Source of the DNA: Rhodospirillales bacterium
GTDB lineage: Bacteria > Pseudomonadota > Alphaproteobacteria > Acetobacterales > Acetobacteraceae
Assembly (NCBI GenBank): GCA_028866445.1
Contig: JAGWIE010000021.1
Coordinates: 1-11,068, forward strand
Length of the DNA stretch: 11,068 nucleotides
Direction: 5' to 3'
Under the pieces are notes generated by a model, which worked only from the letters and a program-made list of their open reading frames with translations, did no database searches and was not told where the DNA came from. Shown one piece after another: positions 1-6,300 of this stretch; position 1 is the stretch's first letter; the number at the start of each line of letters is the position of its first letter. The translations under genes were made by a program, and so were the position numbers.

Positions 1-1176
1 GGTCGCCGTAATCTCATCCAGCGCTGCTGCCGTTTCCTCAAGGCTTGCCGCCTGCTGCTCTGTCCGGCGTGAAAGATCATCCGCTGCGGCGGCTATCTCT
101 CCGGTGCCTGAACGAATGTTTGAGGCATTACCCATGATAACTTTCATCGCCTGGTGCAGCCGCTCTATGGCATTGTTAAAATCACCACGAAGTTTTTCAT
201 AATCGGGGTTGAACGGTGTGTTCAGGCGGAAAACCAAATCGCCTTCGGCAAGTTTTTCTAGGCCAACGGCGAGGGAGCTGACAACATTTTCCTGCTCCCG
301 CGCGGCGGCCTCGCGCTCCATTTCCCGGTGGCGGCGCTCCTCATCCGCGCGCTGGCGTGCGGTTTCCATGTCGCCTTCAAGCCGGATTTTCTCCAGCCCG
401 GCATCTTTAAACACCCGAACCGCACGCGCCATGCCGCCGATCTCATCATGCCGGTCACTGTCGGAAATTTCGACGGCCAGATCACCTTCCGCCAGTCGGC
501 GCATTGTGCCTGTCATGCGGATTATCGGCTTGCCGATGCTGGCGATCAGCAGCCAAACCAGACCGCATACCACGAACAGCATGGCCACCAGTGCGATAGC
601 GATGCCGGTCTTCGCGGATGATTTCGCGTTTTGAATAGAAGAAGCATGGTTCGCGGCCATCAACGCCTGATAGGTGAGATCGTCCACAAGATGCGCATTG
701 AAACTGTCGTTCAGCTGCGCCATGGGGCCGGTGATGAGAGCTTCAGCCGCTGGAAGATTACCAGCAGCGGCATCGCCCACCGCGGTTATTGCGTCCTGGC
801 TCATTTGCTGAAACGCCGCTTGGAACCCATCACCATCTCCGGTTTCGCGGCCGGGGTCCATCGTTGGCTGATAGATAAGCCAGTTGGAGTTGAAAATGTC
901 CACTCCGGCCTTCATCCTGGCGACAAGCGTTGCAAATCTGGCGGGGTCTTTGGTCATTACCGCTTCACTGGTAGAGCCAAACAATCCTGATTCGGTACGC
1001 CCCATTGTCTCTATCGGCGTGGTTCCGGCGATATTGGTTTCAAGCCCTTGGGCGACCGTGGTAACGAAATTGATCCTGGTGAGCGAAAAAATGCCCAATC
1101 CCGCGGTGAAAAGCAGCACCACGGAAAAAGCAACTATGAGTTTCGCAAGAATTGACCATCTGGAGAAAAATGACAT
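1..1176 (-). CDS. Methyl-accepting chemotaxis protein, 3' end cut by window edge
   Basis: This is an inner-membrane chemoreceptor that passes ligand binding to CheA/CheW. Read leftward from ATG 1176, the frame stays open to base 1, giving 392 residues. Residues about 10-31 form TM1. About 32-192 are a periplasmic sensor region, possibly a four-helix bundle judged by length and helical look. About 193-212 form TM2, followed by a HAMP domain (SIGKPIIRM through RRLAEGD) to about 265. A charged helix follows, then a second HAMP-like segment (LEKLAEGDL, about 296-350). The start of the signalling helix reads TEQQAASLEETAAALDEI (about 372-389), the classic methylated-helix sequence with Gln/Glu pairs. 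The hairpin tip that contacts CheA/CheW lies outside the window. The Shine-Dalgarno is weak (GGAAA about 9 nt upstream). The gene is divergent from the LysR gene. The family call is certain; the ligand is unknown. Confidence 0.95.
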   Translation of the reverse strand, partial: MSFFSRWSILAKLIVAFSVVLLFTAGLGIFSLTRINFVTTVAQGLETNIAGTTPIETMGRTESGLFGSTSEAVMTKDPARFATLVARMKAGVDIFNSNWLIYQPTMDPGRETGDGDGFQAAFQQMSQDAITAVGDAAAGNLPAAEALITGPMAQLNDSFNAHLVDDLTYQALMAANHASSIQNAKSSAKTGIAIALVAMLFVVCGLVWLLIASIGKPIIRMTGTMRRLAEGDLAVEISDSDRHDEIGGMARAVRVFKDAGLEKIRLEGDMETARQRADEERRHREMEREAAAREQENVVSSLAVGLEKLAEGDLVFRLNTPFNPDYEKLRGDFNNAIERLHQAMKVIMGNASNIRSGTGEIAAAADDLSRRTEQQAASLEETAAALDEITAT

Positions 1177-1238
1177 TTTGGCGGGTTTCCGGGATTGGTT
1201 GTGATGCCCCGGGCGCGGCCCGCAGCGTGCCGCACGAT

Positions 1239-1267
1239 TTCACAATTGTGTTTAGAACTGGTTAAAT
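1239..1267 (+). promoter_or_regulatory. Candidate sigma70 promoter for the LysR gene, with a palindrome at its -35
   Basis: TTCACA (1239-1244; 5 of 6 to TTGACA), a 17-nt spacer and TTAAAT (1262-1267; 4 of 6 to TATAAT) lie about 45 nt before the LysR start at 1312. The perfect 10-bp palindrome CACAATTGTG (1241-1250) overlaps the -35, in the shared intergenic region with the divergent chemoreceptor. It is a plausible operator. The promoter is inferred from consensus matches only. Confidence 0.35.
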
Positions 1268-1311
1268 CGATTGCAGTTGGCAAATCCGCCTTTCATGTTA
1301 TCCGTCCCCAT

Positions 1312-2217
1312 ATGCTCATTCGTCAGCTCTCTTATTTTGTTACGCTCGCTAAGGAACGGCATTTCGCCCGCGCGGCGGATGCCTGTCATATCACCCAGCC
1401 AACGCTTTCAGCCGCCATCCGTAAGCTGGAGGAGGATTTAGGCGTACCCCTGGTTGAGCGCGGCCACCGGTTCGTCGGGTTAACGGCAGAGGGTGAAAAA
1501 TTGCTCACCTGGTCGAGGCAAATTCTAACCGATTATCATAGCTTGCGGGCGGATTTAACGGGCGAACGCAAAGGGTTGGCTGGTGAGCTTCGGCTTGGGG
1601 TTGTTCCCGCGGCGCTGCCATCAGTGGCGTTTATCACCGAGCGTTTCTGCGCCGCCAACCCCGCCGCGACGGTCACCATCCGCTCAATGACATCGCGCGC
1701 CATCGCCGAGGGTCTGGACGCTTTTGAGCTGGATGGCGGCATCACCTACCTTGAAAATGAGCCGCTTAACCATGTTCACCGCGTGCCGCTCTACCGCGAA
1801 CGTTACAAACTGGCGGTGCCGCAAAGCCATCATCTAGCGGGGCAAAAAGAAGTAAGTTGGCTTAACGCCTCTGCGGAACGGCTCATTCTGCTGAGCCAGG
1901 ATATGCAAAACCGGCGGATTATCGACCGGCTGACCGCAACACTTGGCTTTGCGGTCTATCCCAGCGTGGTCAGTAATTCTTTCCTCTCGGTTTGCGCGCA
2001 TCTGCGACGCGGGGGCTGGGCCAGCATCGTGCCGCACAGCTTCTTCCATGTGCTGGGGCAACAGCCAGACCTTGCCATTTTGGACCTGATCGACCCCGTG
2101 CACAGCGAGATGATCGGGCTCGTGATCTCCGACCGGGAACCGCGCGGGCCGATGGCCGCCGCCCTCCTGGCCGCCGCCATGGAAGCGGATATCGAGCAGG
2201 GCTTCGCCGGGCCTTGA
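1312..2217 (+). CDS. LysR-family transcriptional regulator next to formate dehydrogenase
   Basis: This is a DNA-binding regulator of 301 residues, the usual LysR length. The N-terminal winged helix-turn-helix is typical: HFARAADACHITQPTLSAAI (residues 17-36) followed by RKLEEDLGVPLVER. A linker helix leads to a periplasmic-binding-protein-like effector domain from about residue 90. I chose ATG 1312 because it places the HTH at the usual distance from the N-terminus. The frame stays open to 1195, but those extra 39 residues resemble no LysR N-terminus. No clear Shine-Dalgarno is visible before 1312. It lies on the same strand directly upstream of formate dehydrogenase (215-nt gap), so control of the formate genes is a reasonable inference. 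The effector cannot be read from the sequence. Confidence 0.9.
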   Translation: MLIRQLSYFVTLAKERHFARAADACHITQPTLSAAIRKLEEDLGVPLVERGHRFVGLTAEGEKLLTWSRQILTDYHSLRADLTGERKGLAGELRLGVVPAALPSVAFITERFCAANPAATVTIRSMTSRAIAEGLDAFELDGGITYLENEPLNHVHRVPLYRERYKLAVPQSHHLAGQKEVSWLNASAERLILLSQDMQNRRIIDRLTATLGFAVYPSVVSNSFLSVCAHLRRGGWASIVPHSFFHVLGQQPDLAILDLIDPVHSEMIGLVISDREPRGPMAAALLAAAMEADIEQGFAGP

Positions 2218-2289
2218 TAGATACCTCCTATTAATAAGTTAAAAGCTTTCATTGGATTTGCCTTGCGTTCGGGTGTGACTGTGCCGCCG

Positions 2290-2327
2290 TCCGATGCTGA
2301 CTCTCAAAGAAACCTTCAGCAATCGGA
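2290..2327 (+). promoter_or_regulatory. Imperfect hairpin in the region upstream of formate dehydrogenase
   Basis: TCCGATGCTGA (2290-2300) pairs with TCAGCATCGGA interrupted by one extra A (2316-2327, bulge near 2321), around a 15-nt loop. It lies in the 215-nt gap between the LysR gene and fdh, about 105 nt before the fdh start. It could be an RNA leader element or a DNA dyad for the regulator. No known riboswitch was recognised, and no convincing promoter was found elsewhere in the gap. Confidence 0.35.
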
Positions 2328-2432
2328 TGAGGATGCGTTGCCACGAAAAACGATAGCAGCCCCATTTGCATGGGTTGTCTGGGTGCTTTTGCTTGCCTCG
2401 CGTCTTCCTCACCCTCTGTTAAGGACGATGAC

Positions 2433-3635
2433 ATGGCGAAAGTTGTATGCGTGCTCTATGATGATCCCGTTGATGGATTCCCGAAATCCTACGCGCGTGA
2501 TGATCTCCCCAAGATCGATGCCTATCCCGATGGTCAGACCCTGCCCACTCCCAAGGCGATCGACTTTCAGCCCGGCGCGCTTCTCGGCAGCGTTTCCGGA
2601 GAGCTCGGCCTGCGCAAATACCTTGAGGATAACGGCCACACTTTGGTCGTGACCTCCAGTAAGGATGGCCCGGATTCCGTGCTGGAGCGTGAGCTGGCCG
2701 ACGCCGAAGTGGTTATCTCCCAGCCGTTTTATCCAGCCTACATTACAGCTGAGCGCATCGCCAAGGCCCCCAAGCTGAAGCTGGCGCTTACCGCCGGTAT
2801 CGGCTCGGATCACGTCGATCTGCAAGCCGCGATCGAGAACAACATCACCGTTGCTGAAGTCACCTATTGCAACTCCATCAGCGTTGCCGAACATGTTGTG
2901 ATGACGATCCTCGGCCTGGTTCGCAACTACATCCCCTCCTATCAATGGGTAATCAAGGGCGGCTGGAACATCGCTGACTGCGTTACGCGGTCTTACGACG
3001 TTGAAGGTATGCATGTCGGCACGGTGGCCGCTGGCCGCATTGGCGTTGCCGTTCTGCGCCGCCTGAAGCCGTTTGGTATGCACCTGCATTATACCGACCG
3101 CCACCGCCTGCCGGAAGCTGTTGAGAAAGAGCTGGGCCTTACCTTCCATGCCACGCGCGAAGACATGTACAAGGTCTGCGACGTGGTCACGCTGAACTGC
3201 CCGCTCCACCCGGAAACGGAAAACATGATCAACGACCAGACGCTGAAATCCTTCAAGCGTGGGGCTTACTTGATCAACACCGCCCGCGGCAAGCTGTGCG
3301 ACCGTGACGCCATCGCCCGCGCCCTCGAATCCGGCCAGCTGGCTGGCTACGGCGGCGATGTGTGGTTCCCGCAGCCCGCCCCGCAGGATCACCCCTGGCG
3401 TACCATGCCGCATCACGGCATGACTCCGCATATCTCGGGCACCTCGCTTTCCGCGCAGGCCCGCTATGCCGCTGGTACGCGTGAAATCCTCGAGTGCTAT
3501 TTCGAGGGCCGTCCGATCCGGAACGAATACCTCATCGTCCAGGGCGGAAATCTGGCCGGTGTTGGCGCGCATTCCTATTCCAAGGGCAACGCCACGGGCG
3601 GGTCTGAAGAAGCCGCCAAGTTCAAGAAGATCTAA
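2433..3635 (+). CDS. fdh: NAD+-dependent formate dehydrogenase
   Basis: This soluble, metal-free enzyme oxidises formate to CO2 and reduces NAD+ to NADH. The 400-residue protein closely follows the Pseudomonas sp. 101 formate dehydrogenase (D-2-hydroxyacid dehydrogenase superfamily), from the MAKV..VLYDDPVDG start to the SYSKGNATGG tail. Known functional positions, numbered with Met, are all kept: F99, I123, N147, the NAD-binding GTVAAGRIG (196-204), D222 (which favours NAD+ over NADP+), R285 (binds formate), Q314 and H333 (catalytic pair). I chose ATG 2433 because it matches the family N-terminus and has AAGGA at 2421-2425. The frame is open upstream to 2370, but those residues match nothing in the family. 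fhs lies 101 nt downstream. Assignment to the family is very secure. Confidence 0.97.
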   Translation: MAKVVCVLYDDPVDGFPKSYARDDLPKIDAYPDGQTLPTPKAIDFQPGALLGSVSGELGLRKYLEDNGHTLVVTSSKDGPDSVLERELADAEVVISQPFYPAYITAERIAKAPKLKLALTAGIGSDHVDLQAAIENNITVAEVTYCNSISVAEHVVMTILGLVRNYIPSYQWVIKGGWNIADCVTRSYDVEGMHVGTVAAGRIGVAVLRRLKPFGMHLHYTDRHRLPEAVEKELGLTFHATREDMYKVCDVVTLNCPLHPETENMINDQTLKSFKRGAYLINTARGKLCDRDAIARALESGQLAGYGGDVWFPQPAPQDHPWRTMPHHGMTPHISGTSLSAQARYAAGTREILECYFEGRPIRNEYLIVQGGNLAGVGAHSYSKGNATGGSEEAAKFKKI

Positions 3636-3644
3636 TAAGCTGGG

Positions 3645-3673
3645 ACTCTACGCGGGAATTTCCCGCGTAGAGT
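3645..3673 (+). terminator. Near-perfect palindrome after formate dehydrogenase; possible terminator
   Basis: Two 14-nt arms, ACTCTACGCGGGAA (3645-3658) and TTCCCGCGTAGAGT (3660-3673), flank a single T, 9 nt after the fdh stop codon. As RNA this makes a very stable stem with a small loop. No U-tract follows, so it is not a standard intrinsic terminator. It may act as a 3'-end stabiliser, partial terminator or protein-binding dyad between fdh and fhs. Confidence 0.55.
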
Positions 3674-3736
3674 GTGCCGCGGCAAATCCGGTCTGGACGG
3701 CTATATACGTTATTCTTGCTATGCTAGAGCGCACGC

Positions 3737-5416
3737 ATGACTCTGACCATGGCAGCTCCAAGCACAACCGTAACTACCCCTACGGCGCTACAACCCATTG
3801 AAAATATTGCGGCAAACCTAGGAATTCCGGCCGAATCCCTTTACCGCTACGGGCCGTTTAAGGGCAAAGTGGCGCTGGACTTTGCCGCCAAGGCTGCCTC
3901 GGCCCCGGCGGGCAAACTTGTACTGGTCACGGCCATCAGCCCCACCCCGGCTGGCGAGGGTAAAACCACAACCACCATCGGCCTGGGCGATGCGTTGCGC
4001 CGGGCTGGCCATCGCACCGCCATTTGCCTGCGTGAGCCGAGCCTGGGGCCTAGCTTTGGGGCCAAAGGGGGTGCCACCGGCGGTGGGCAGTCGCAGATCG
4101 CGCCGATCGACGAGATCAACCTGCACTTCACCGGCGACATGCACGCCATTGGCGCGGCACATAACCTGCTCGCCGCGATGATCGACAATCATCTCTATTG
4201 GGGCAATGCGCTGGGGCTGCACCCCGCCAGCATCGCCTGGCGCCGCGTGATCGACCTTAACGACCGCGCGTTGCGCGACGTCGTGATTGGCCTTGGCAGC
4301 GGCAACGGCATGGTGCGCCAAACCGGTTTTGATATCACCGCCGCCAGCGAGGTCATGGCGATATTCTGCCTGGCGCGTTCGCTGGCCGAGCTGGAACAGC
4401 GCCTGGGCGACATCGTCATTGGGCGCGACAAGGCAAAACGTCTGGTGCGGGCACGGGAATTGAACGCAGCTGGTGCCATGGCGGTACTGTTGAAGGACGC
4501 CTTCGCCCCCAACCTTGTGCAGACACTGGAAGGCACGCCCGCCTTTGTTCATGGCGGCCCGTTCGCCAACATCGCCCATGGCTGCAACACGCTGCTGGCA
4601 ACGCAAACAGCCCTGGGCCTGGCAGATTTCGTCGTAACGGAAGCTGGTTTTGGCGCTGATCTCGGGGCTGAAAAATTCCTCGACATTAAATGCCGCCTAG
4701 GTGGGTTCGCCCCTTCTGTTTGCGTTATCGTCGTCACCGTGCGGGCGCTTAAAATGCACGGCGGCGTGGCGTTACGCGGGCTGGCTGAGGAAAATGCGCA
4801 GGCAGTGGAAGCCGGGTGCGCCAATCTGCTGCGCCATGTTGGCAATATGCGTAAATTCGGCCTGCAAACCCTGGTCGCCATCAACCGTTTTGCGGGGGAT
4901 ACGCCGACGGAGTTGGCAATGATTCAGCAGGTTTGCGCGGAAGCTGGCGTGCGCGCCATTTCTTGCACGCATTTTGCAAAGGGTGGCGAAGGCGCGGCGG
5001 AACTTGCCGATGCCGTTGCCACGCTTGCGAAGGCCAGCACAACTTTCACGCCGCTTTATCCTGACGCCATGAATTTGGAAGAAAAAATCGCCACCATCGC
5101 CAGGGAGATGTATGGCGCGGCTGGAATCGAGCTTGAATCGCGCGCGGCGGCGCAGTTGCGCGGCTTCACGGAGGCCGGTTTCGCTCATCTCCCCGTTTGC
5201 ATGGCCAAAACCCAATACAGCTTTTCGGCAGACCCGGCTTTGCGCGGTGCGCCCTCGGGGTTCACCTTGCCGATCCGGGAAGTCCGGCTTTCCGCTGGTG
5301 CGGGGTTCATCGTTGCCTTGTGTGGGGACACCGTGACGATGCCCGGCCTGCCGCGCCAACCCGCGGCAGAGACGATATTTTTGGATGCTGCCGGAGAGAT
5401 CGTCGGCCTTTCATAA
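3737..5416 (+). CDS. fhs: Formate-tetrahydrofolate ligase
   Basis: This enzyme makes 10-formyl-tetrahydrofolate from formate, tetrahydrofolate and ATP, feeding formate into C1 metabolism. It has 559 residues, full length for the family. The ATP-binding loop PTPAGEGKTTT lies at residues 69-79. REPSLGPSFGAKGG (99-112) and INLHFTGDMHAIGAAHN (127-143) follow, then GTPAFVHGGPFANIAHGCNT (266-285), TEAGFGADLGAEKF (301-314) and VVTVRALKMHGG (332-343). The glycine-rich signature reads GAKGGATGGGQ (108-118) and differs from the usual GxKGGAAGGGY at three places. ATG 3737 has a weak AGAG at 3726-3729; ATG 3749 is an alternative with no visible Shine-Dalgarno. With fdh upstream, this forms a formate branch point. 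It is the ftfL of methylotroph nomenclature. Confidence 0.97.
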   Translation: MTLTMAAPSTTVTTPTALQPIENIAANLGIPAESLYRYGPFKGKVALDFAAKAASAPAGKLVLVTAISPTPAGEGKTTTTIGLGDALRRAGHRTAICLREPSLGPSFGAKGGATGGGQSQIAPIDEINLHFTGDMHAIGAAHNLLAAMIDNHLYWGNALGLHPASIAWRRVIDLNDRALRDVVIGLGSGNGMVRQTGFDITAASEVMAIFCLARSLAELEQRLGDIVIGRDKAKRLVRARELNAAGAMAVLLKDAFAPNLVQTLEGTPAFVHGGPFANIAHGCNTLLATQTALGLADFVVTEAGFGADLGAEKFLDIKCRLGGFAPSVCVIVVTVRALKMHGGVALRGLAEENAQAVEAGCANLLRHVGNMRKFGLQTLVAINRFAGDTPTELAMIQQVCAEAGVRAISCTHFAKGGEGAAELADAVATLAKASTTFTPLYPDAMNLEEKIATIAREMYGAAGIELESRAAAQLRGFTEAGFAHLPVCMAKTQYSFSADPALRGAPSGFTLPIREVRLSAGAGFIVALCGDTVTMPGLPRQPAAETIFLDAAGEIVGLS

Positions 5417-5427
5417 GGTGAAATCGG

Positions 5428-5458
5428 GCCACCCCTCCGCTCGAAGCGATTGGGTGGC
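5428..5458 (+). terminator. Nested hairpin between fhs and arsR, possible terminator
   Basis: GCCACCC (5428-5434) pairs with GGGTGGC (5452-5458), enclosing a second stem CGCT (5438-5441) with AGCG (5445-5448). It begins 11 nt after the fhs stop codon and ends exactly where the arsR -35 hexamer begins. Only TT follows, so intrinsic termination would be weak. It plausibly separates the formate and arsenic transcripts. Confidence 0.45.
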
Positions 5459-5500
5459 TTGACGCACCTCAACATTTCCATAATTATAAAAATATGGATA
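5459..5500 (+). promoter_or_regulatory. arsR promoter with overlapping candidate ArsR operator
   Basis: TTGACG (5459-5464), a 17-nt spacer and AATTAT (5482-5487) form a sigma70-like promoter. Transcription would start near 5494, the A of the arsR ATG. An inverted repeat TTTCCATA (5475-5482) / TATGGATA (5493-5500), with 7 of 8 positions matching and a 10-nt centre, covers the -10 and the start codon. That is the expected place for an autoregulatory operator. No Shine-Dalgarno is visible. Confidence 0.5.
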
Positions 5501-5850
5501 AGCAAACAGCCCTTATCGCCATGGCAGCTTTGGCCCATGGTGCCCGGTTAGATATTTTTCGTGCCCTTGTGCAGGCGGGCCCAGAGGGTTTGGCCGCGGG
5601 CCAGTTGGCGGAGCGTTTGGGCCTGCCCCCGGCCACGCTGTCGTTTCACCTTAAAGAGCTGCGCCATGCCGGGCTGGTGAGCTTTCAGCGCGAAAGCCGT
5701 TCCTTAATTTATTCGGCTGAATTCGCCAGCATGAATGCCTTGCTGGCTTATCTTACGGAAAATTGCTGCCAGGGTGATGTGGCCGCTTGTATCCCTGGCG
5801 TTTGTGATGGCACCGGCCTCGTCTCGCCGTCATCCAAAAAGACGATGTAA
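5494..5850 (+). CDS. arsR: ArsR-family arsenic-responsive repressor (C-terminal cysteine type)
   Basis: This is a small winged-helix repressor of 118 residues that releases DNA on binding As(III). The recognition region reads LAERLGLPPATLSFHLKELR (residues 38-57), then HAGLVSFQRESRSLIYS. It lacks the ELCVCDL metal motif of E. coli ArsR. Instead it has C91, C92, C99 and C104 in ENCCQGDVAACIPGVC. That resembles the Acidithiobacillus ferrooxidans type, where C95, C96 and C102 bind arsenite, but with one extra cysteine here. The MDKQTA start is typical of this subgroup and supports ATG 5494, although no Shine-Dalgarno precedes it. arsC begins 27 nt after the stop codon, and acr3 follows in the same operon. 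Antimonite could also be an inducer. Confidence 0.93.
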   Translation: MDKQTALIAMAALAHGARLDIFRALVQAGPEGLAAGQLAERLGLPPATLSFHLKELRHAGLVSFQRESRSLIYSAEFASMNALLAYLTENCCQGDVAACIPGVCDGTGLVSPSSKKTM

Positions 5851-5877
5851 TTTTCTCGGTTCTCAAGGATTTTGAAC

Positions 5878-6291
5878 ATGACTCCTCAAAAGACGGTTCT
5901 GATTCTCTGCACCGGCAATTCCTGCCGCTCGCAAATGGCGGAGGTACTTGTCCGGCATGAACTGGGTCCGGCGGTGCGTGTGCTCTCTGCGGGCACCCGC
6001 CCGCAACCAAAAGTGGCTGATGGCGCGCTGGAAGCGTTGAAACTGGCTGGGCTACCAACCGATGGGCTTTACCCAAAAGACATCGACGCCGTCATCAACG
6101 AACCAATCGATCTTGCCGTGACCGTTTGCGATAACGCCAAGGAAACATGCCCGGTTTTTCCAAAGCCGGTTGCGCGCATCCATATCTCGTTTCATGATCC
6201 CCATGGTGAGCCGTTGGAGAGCTTCGTGCGTGTGCGGGATGACATCCAGGCCCGCCTCGTCTCGGCCGTCCGCACTGCATTGGCGCTCTGA
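5878..6291 (+). CDS. arsC: Arsenate reductase, thioredoxin-coupled (low-molecular-weight phosphatase fold)
   Basis: This cytoplasmic enzyme reduces arsenate to arsenite, which the pump encoded next door can export. It has 137 residues. The phosphatase-like loop CTGNSCRS (residues 11-18) holds the nucleophile C11 and R17. The cysteine pair C84 and C91 in VCDNAKETCPVFP corresponds to C82 and C89 of the Staphylococcus aureus pI258 enzyme, and HDP (106-108) carries the general-acid Asp. All three redox cysteines point to thioredoxin, not glutaredoxin, as the electron donor. I chose ATG 5878, 8 nt after AAGGA (5865-5869). An in-frame TTG at 5872 is too close to that site. The acr3 Shine-Dalgarno overlaps this gene's stop codon. 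Confidence 0.95.
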   Translation: MTPQKTVLILCTGNSCRSQMAEVLVRHELGPAVRVLSAGTRPQPKVADGALEALKLAGLPTDGLYPKDIDAVINEPIDLAVTVCDNAKETCPVFPKPVARIHISFHDPHGEPLESFVRVRDDIQARLVSAVRTALAL

Positions 6292-6300
6292 AGGAATCTT

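Noticed and set aside
209..1204. Several plus-strand open frames of 97-141 codons
   Set aside because: All lie antisense to the chemoreceptor reading frame, which is continuous from 1176 to base 1 with clear TM, HAMP and signalling segments.
1195..1311. An N-terminal extension of the LysR protein
   Set aside because: It is open in frame, but it puts 39 unrelated residues before a normal LysR N-terminus and overlaps the candidate promoter.
2263..2652. A 129-codon plus-strand frame before and into fdh
   Set aside because: It overlaps the start of fdh in another frame, has no Shine-Dalgarno and no recognisable domain.
2409..3572. A 387-codon open frame on the minus strand
   Set aside because: It is exactly antisense to fdh, whose product is a full-length, fully conserved enzyme. 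The antisense translation shows no recognisable domain, and long antisense frames are common in G+C-rich genes.
3818..4606. A 262-codon open frame on the minus strand
   Set aside because: It is antisense to fhs, with no family resemblance. It is a codon-bias shadow.
5428..5458. A strong intrinsic terminator after fhs
   Set aside because: The hairpin is real but lacks a U-tract, so it is kept only as a possible terminator, and fhs-ars read-through cannot be excluded.
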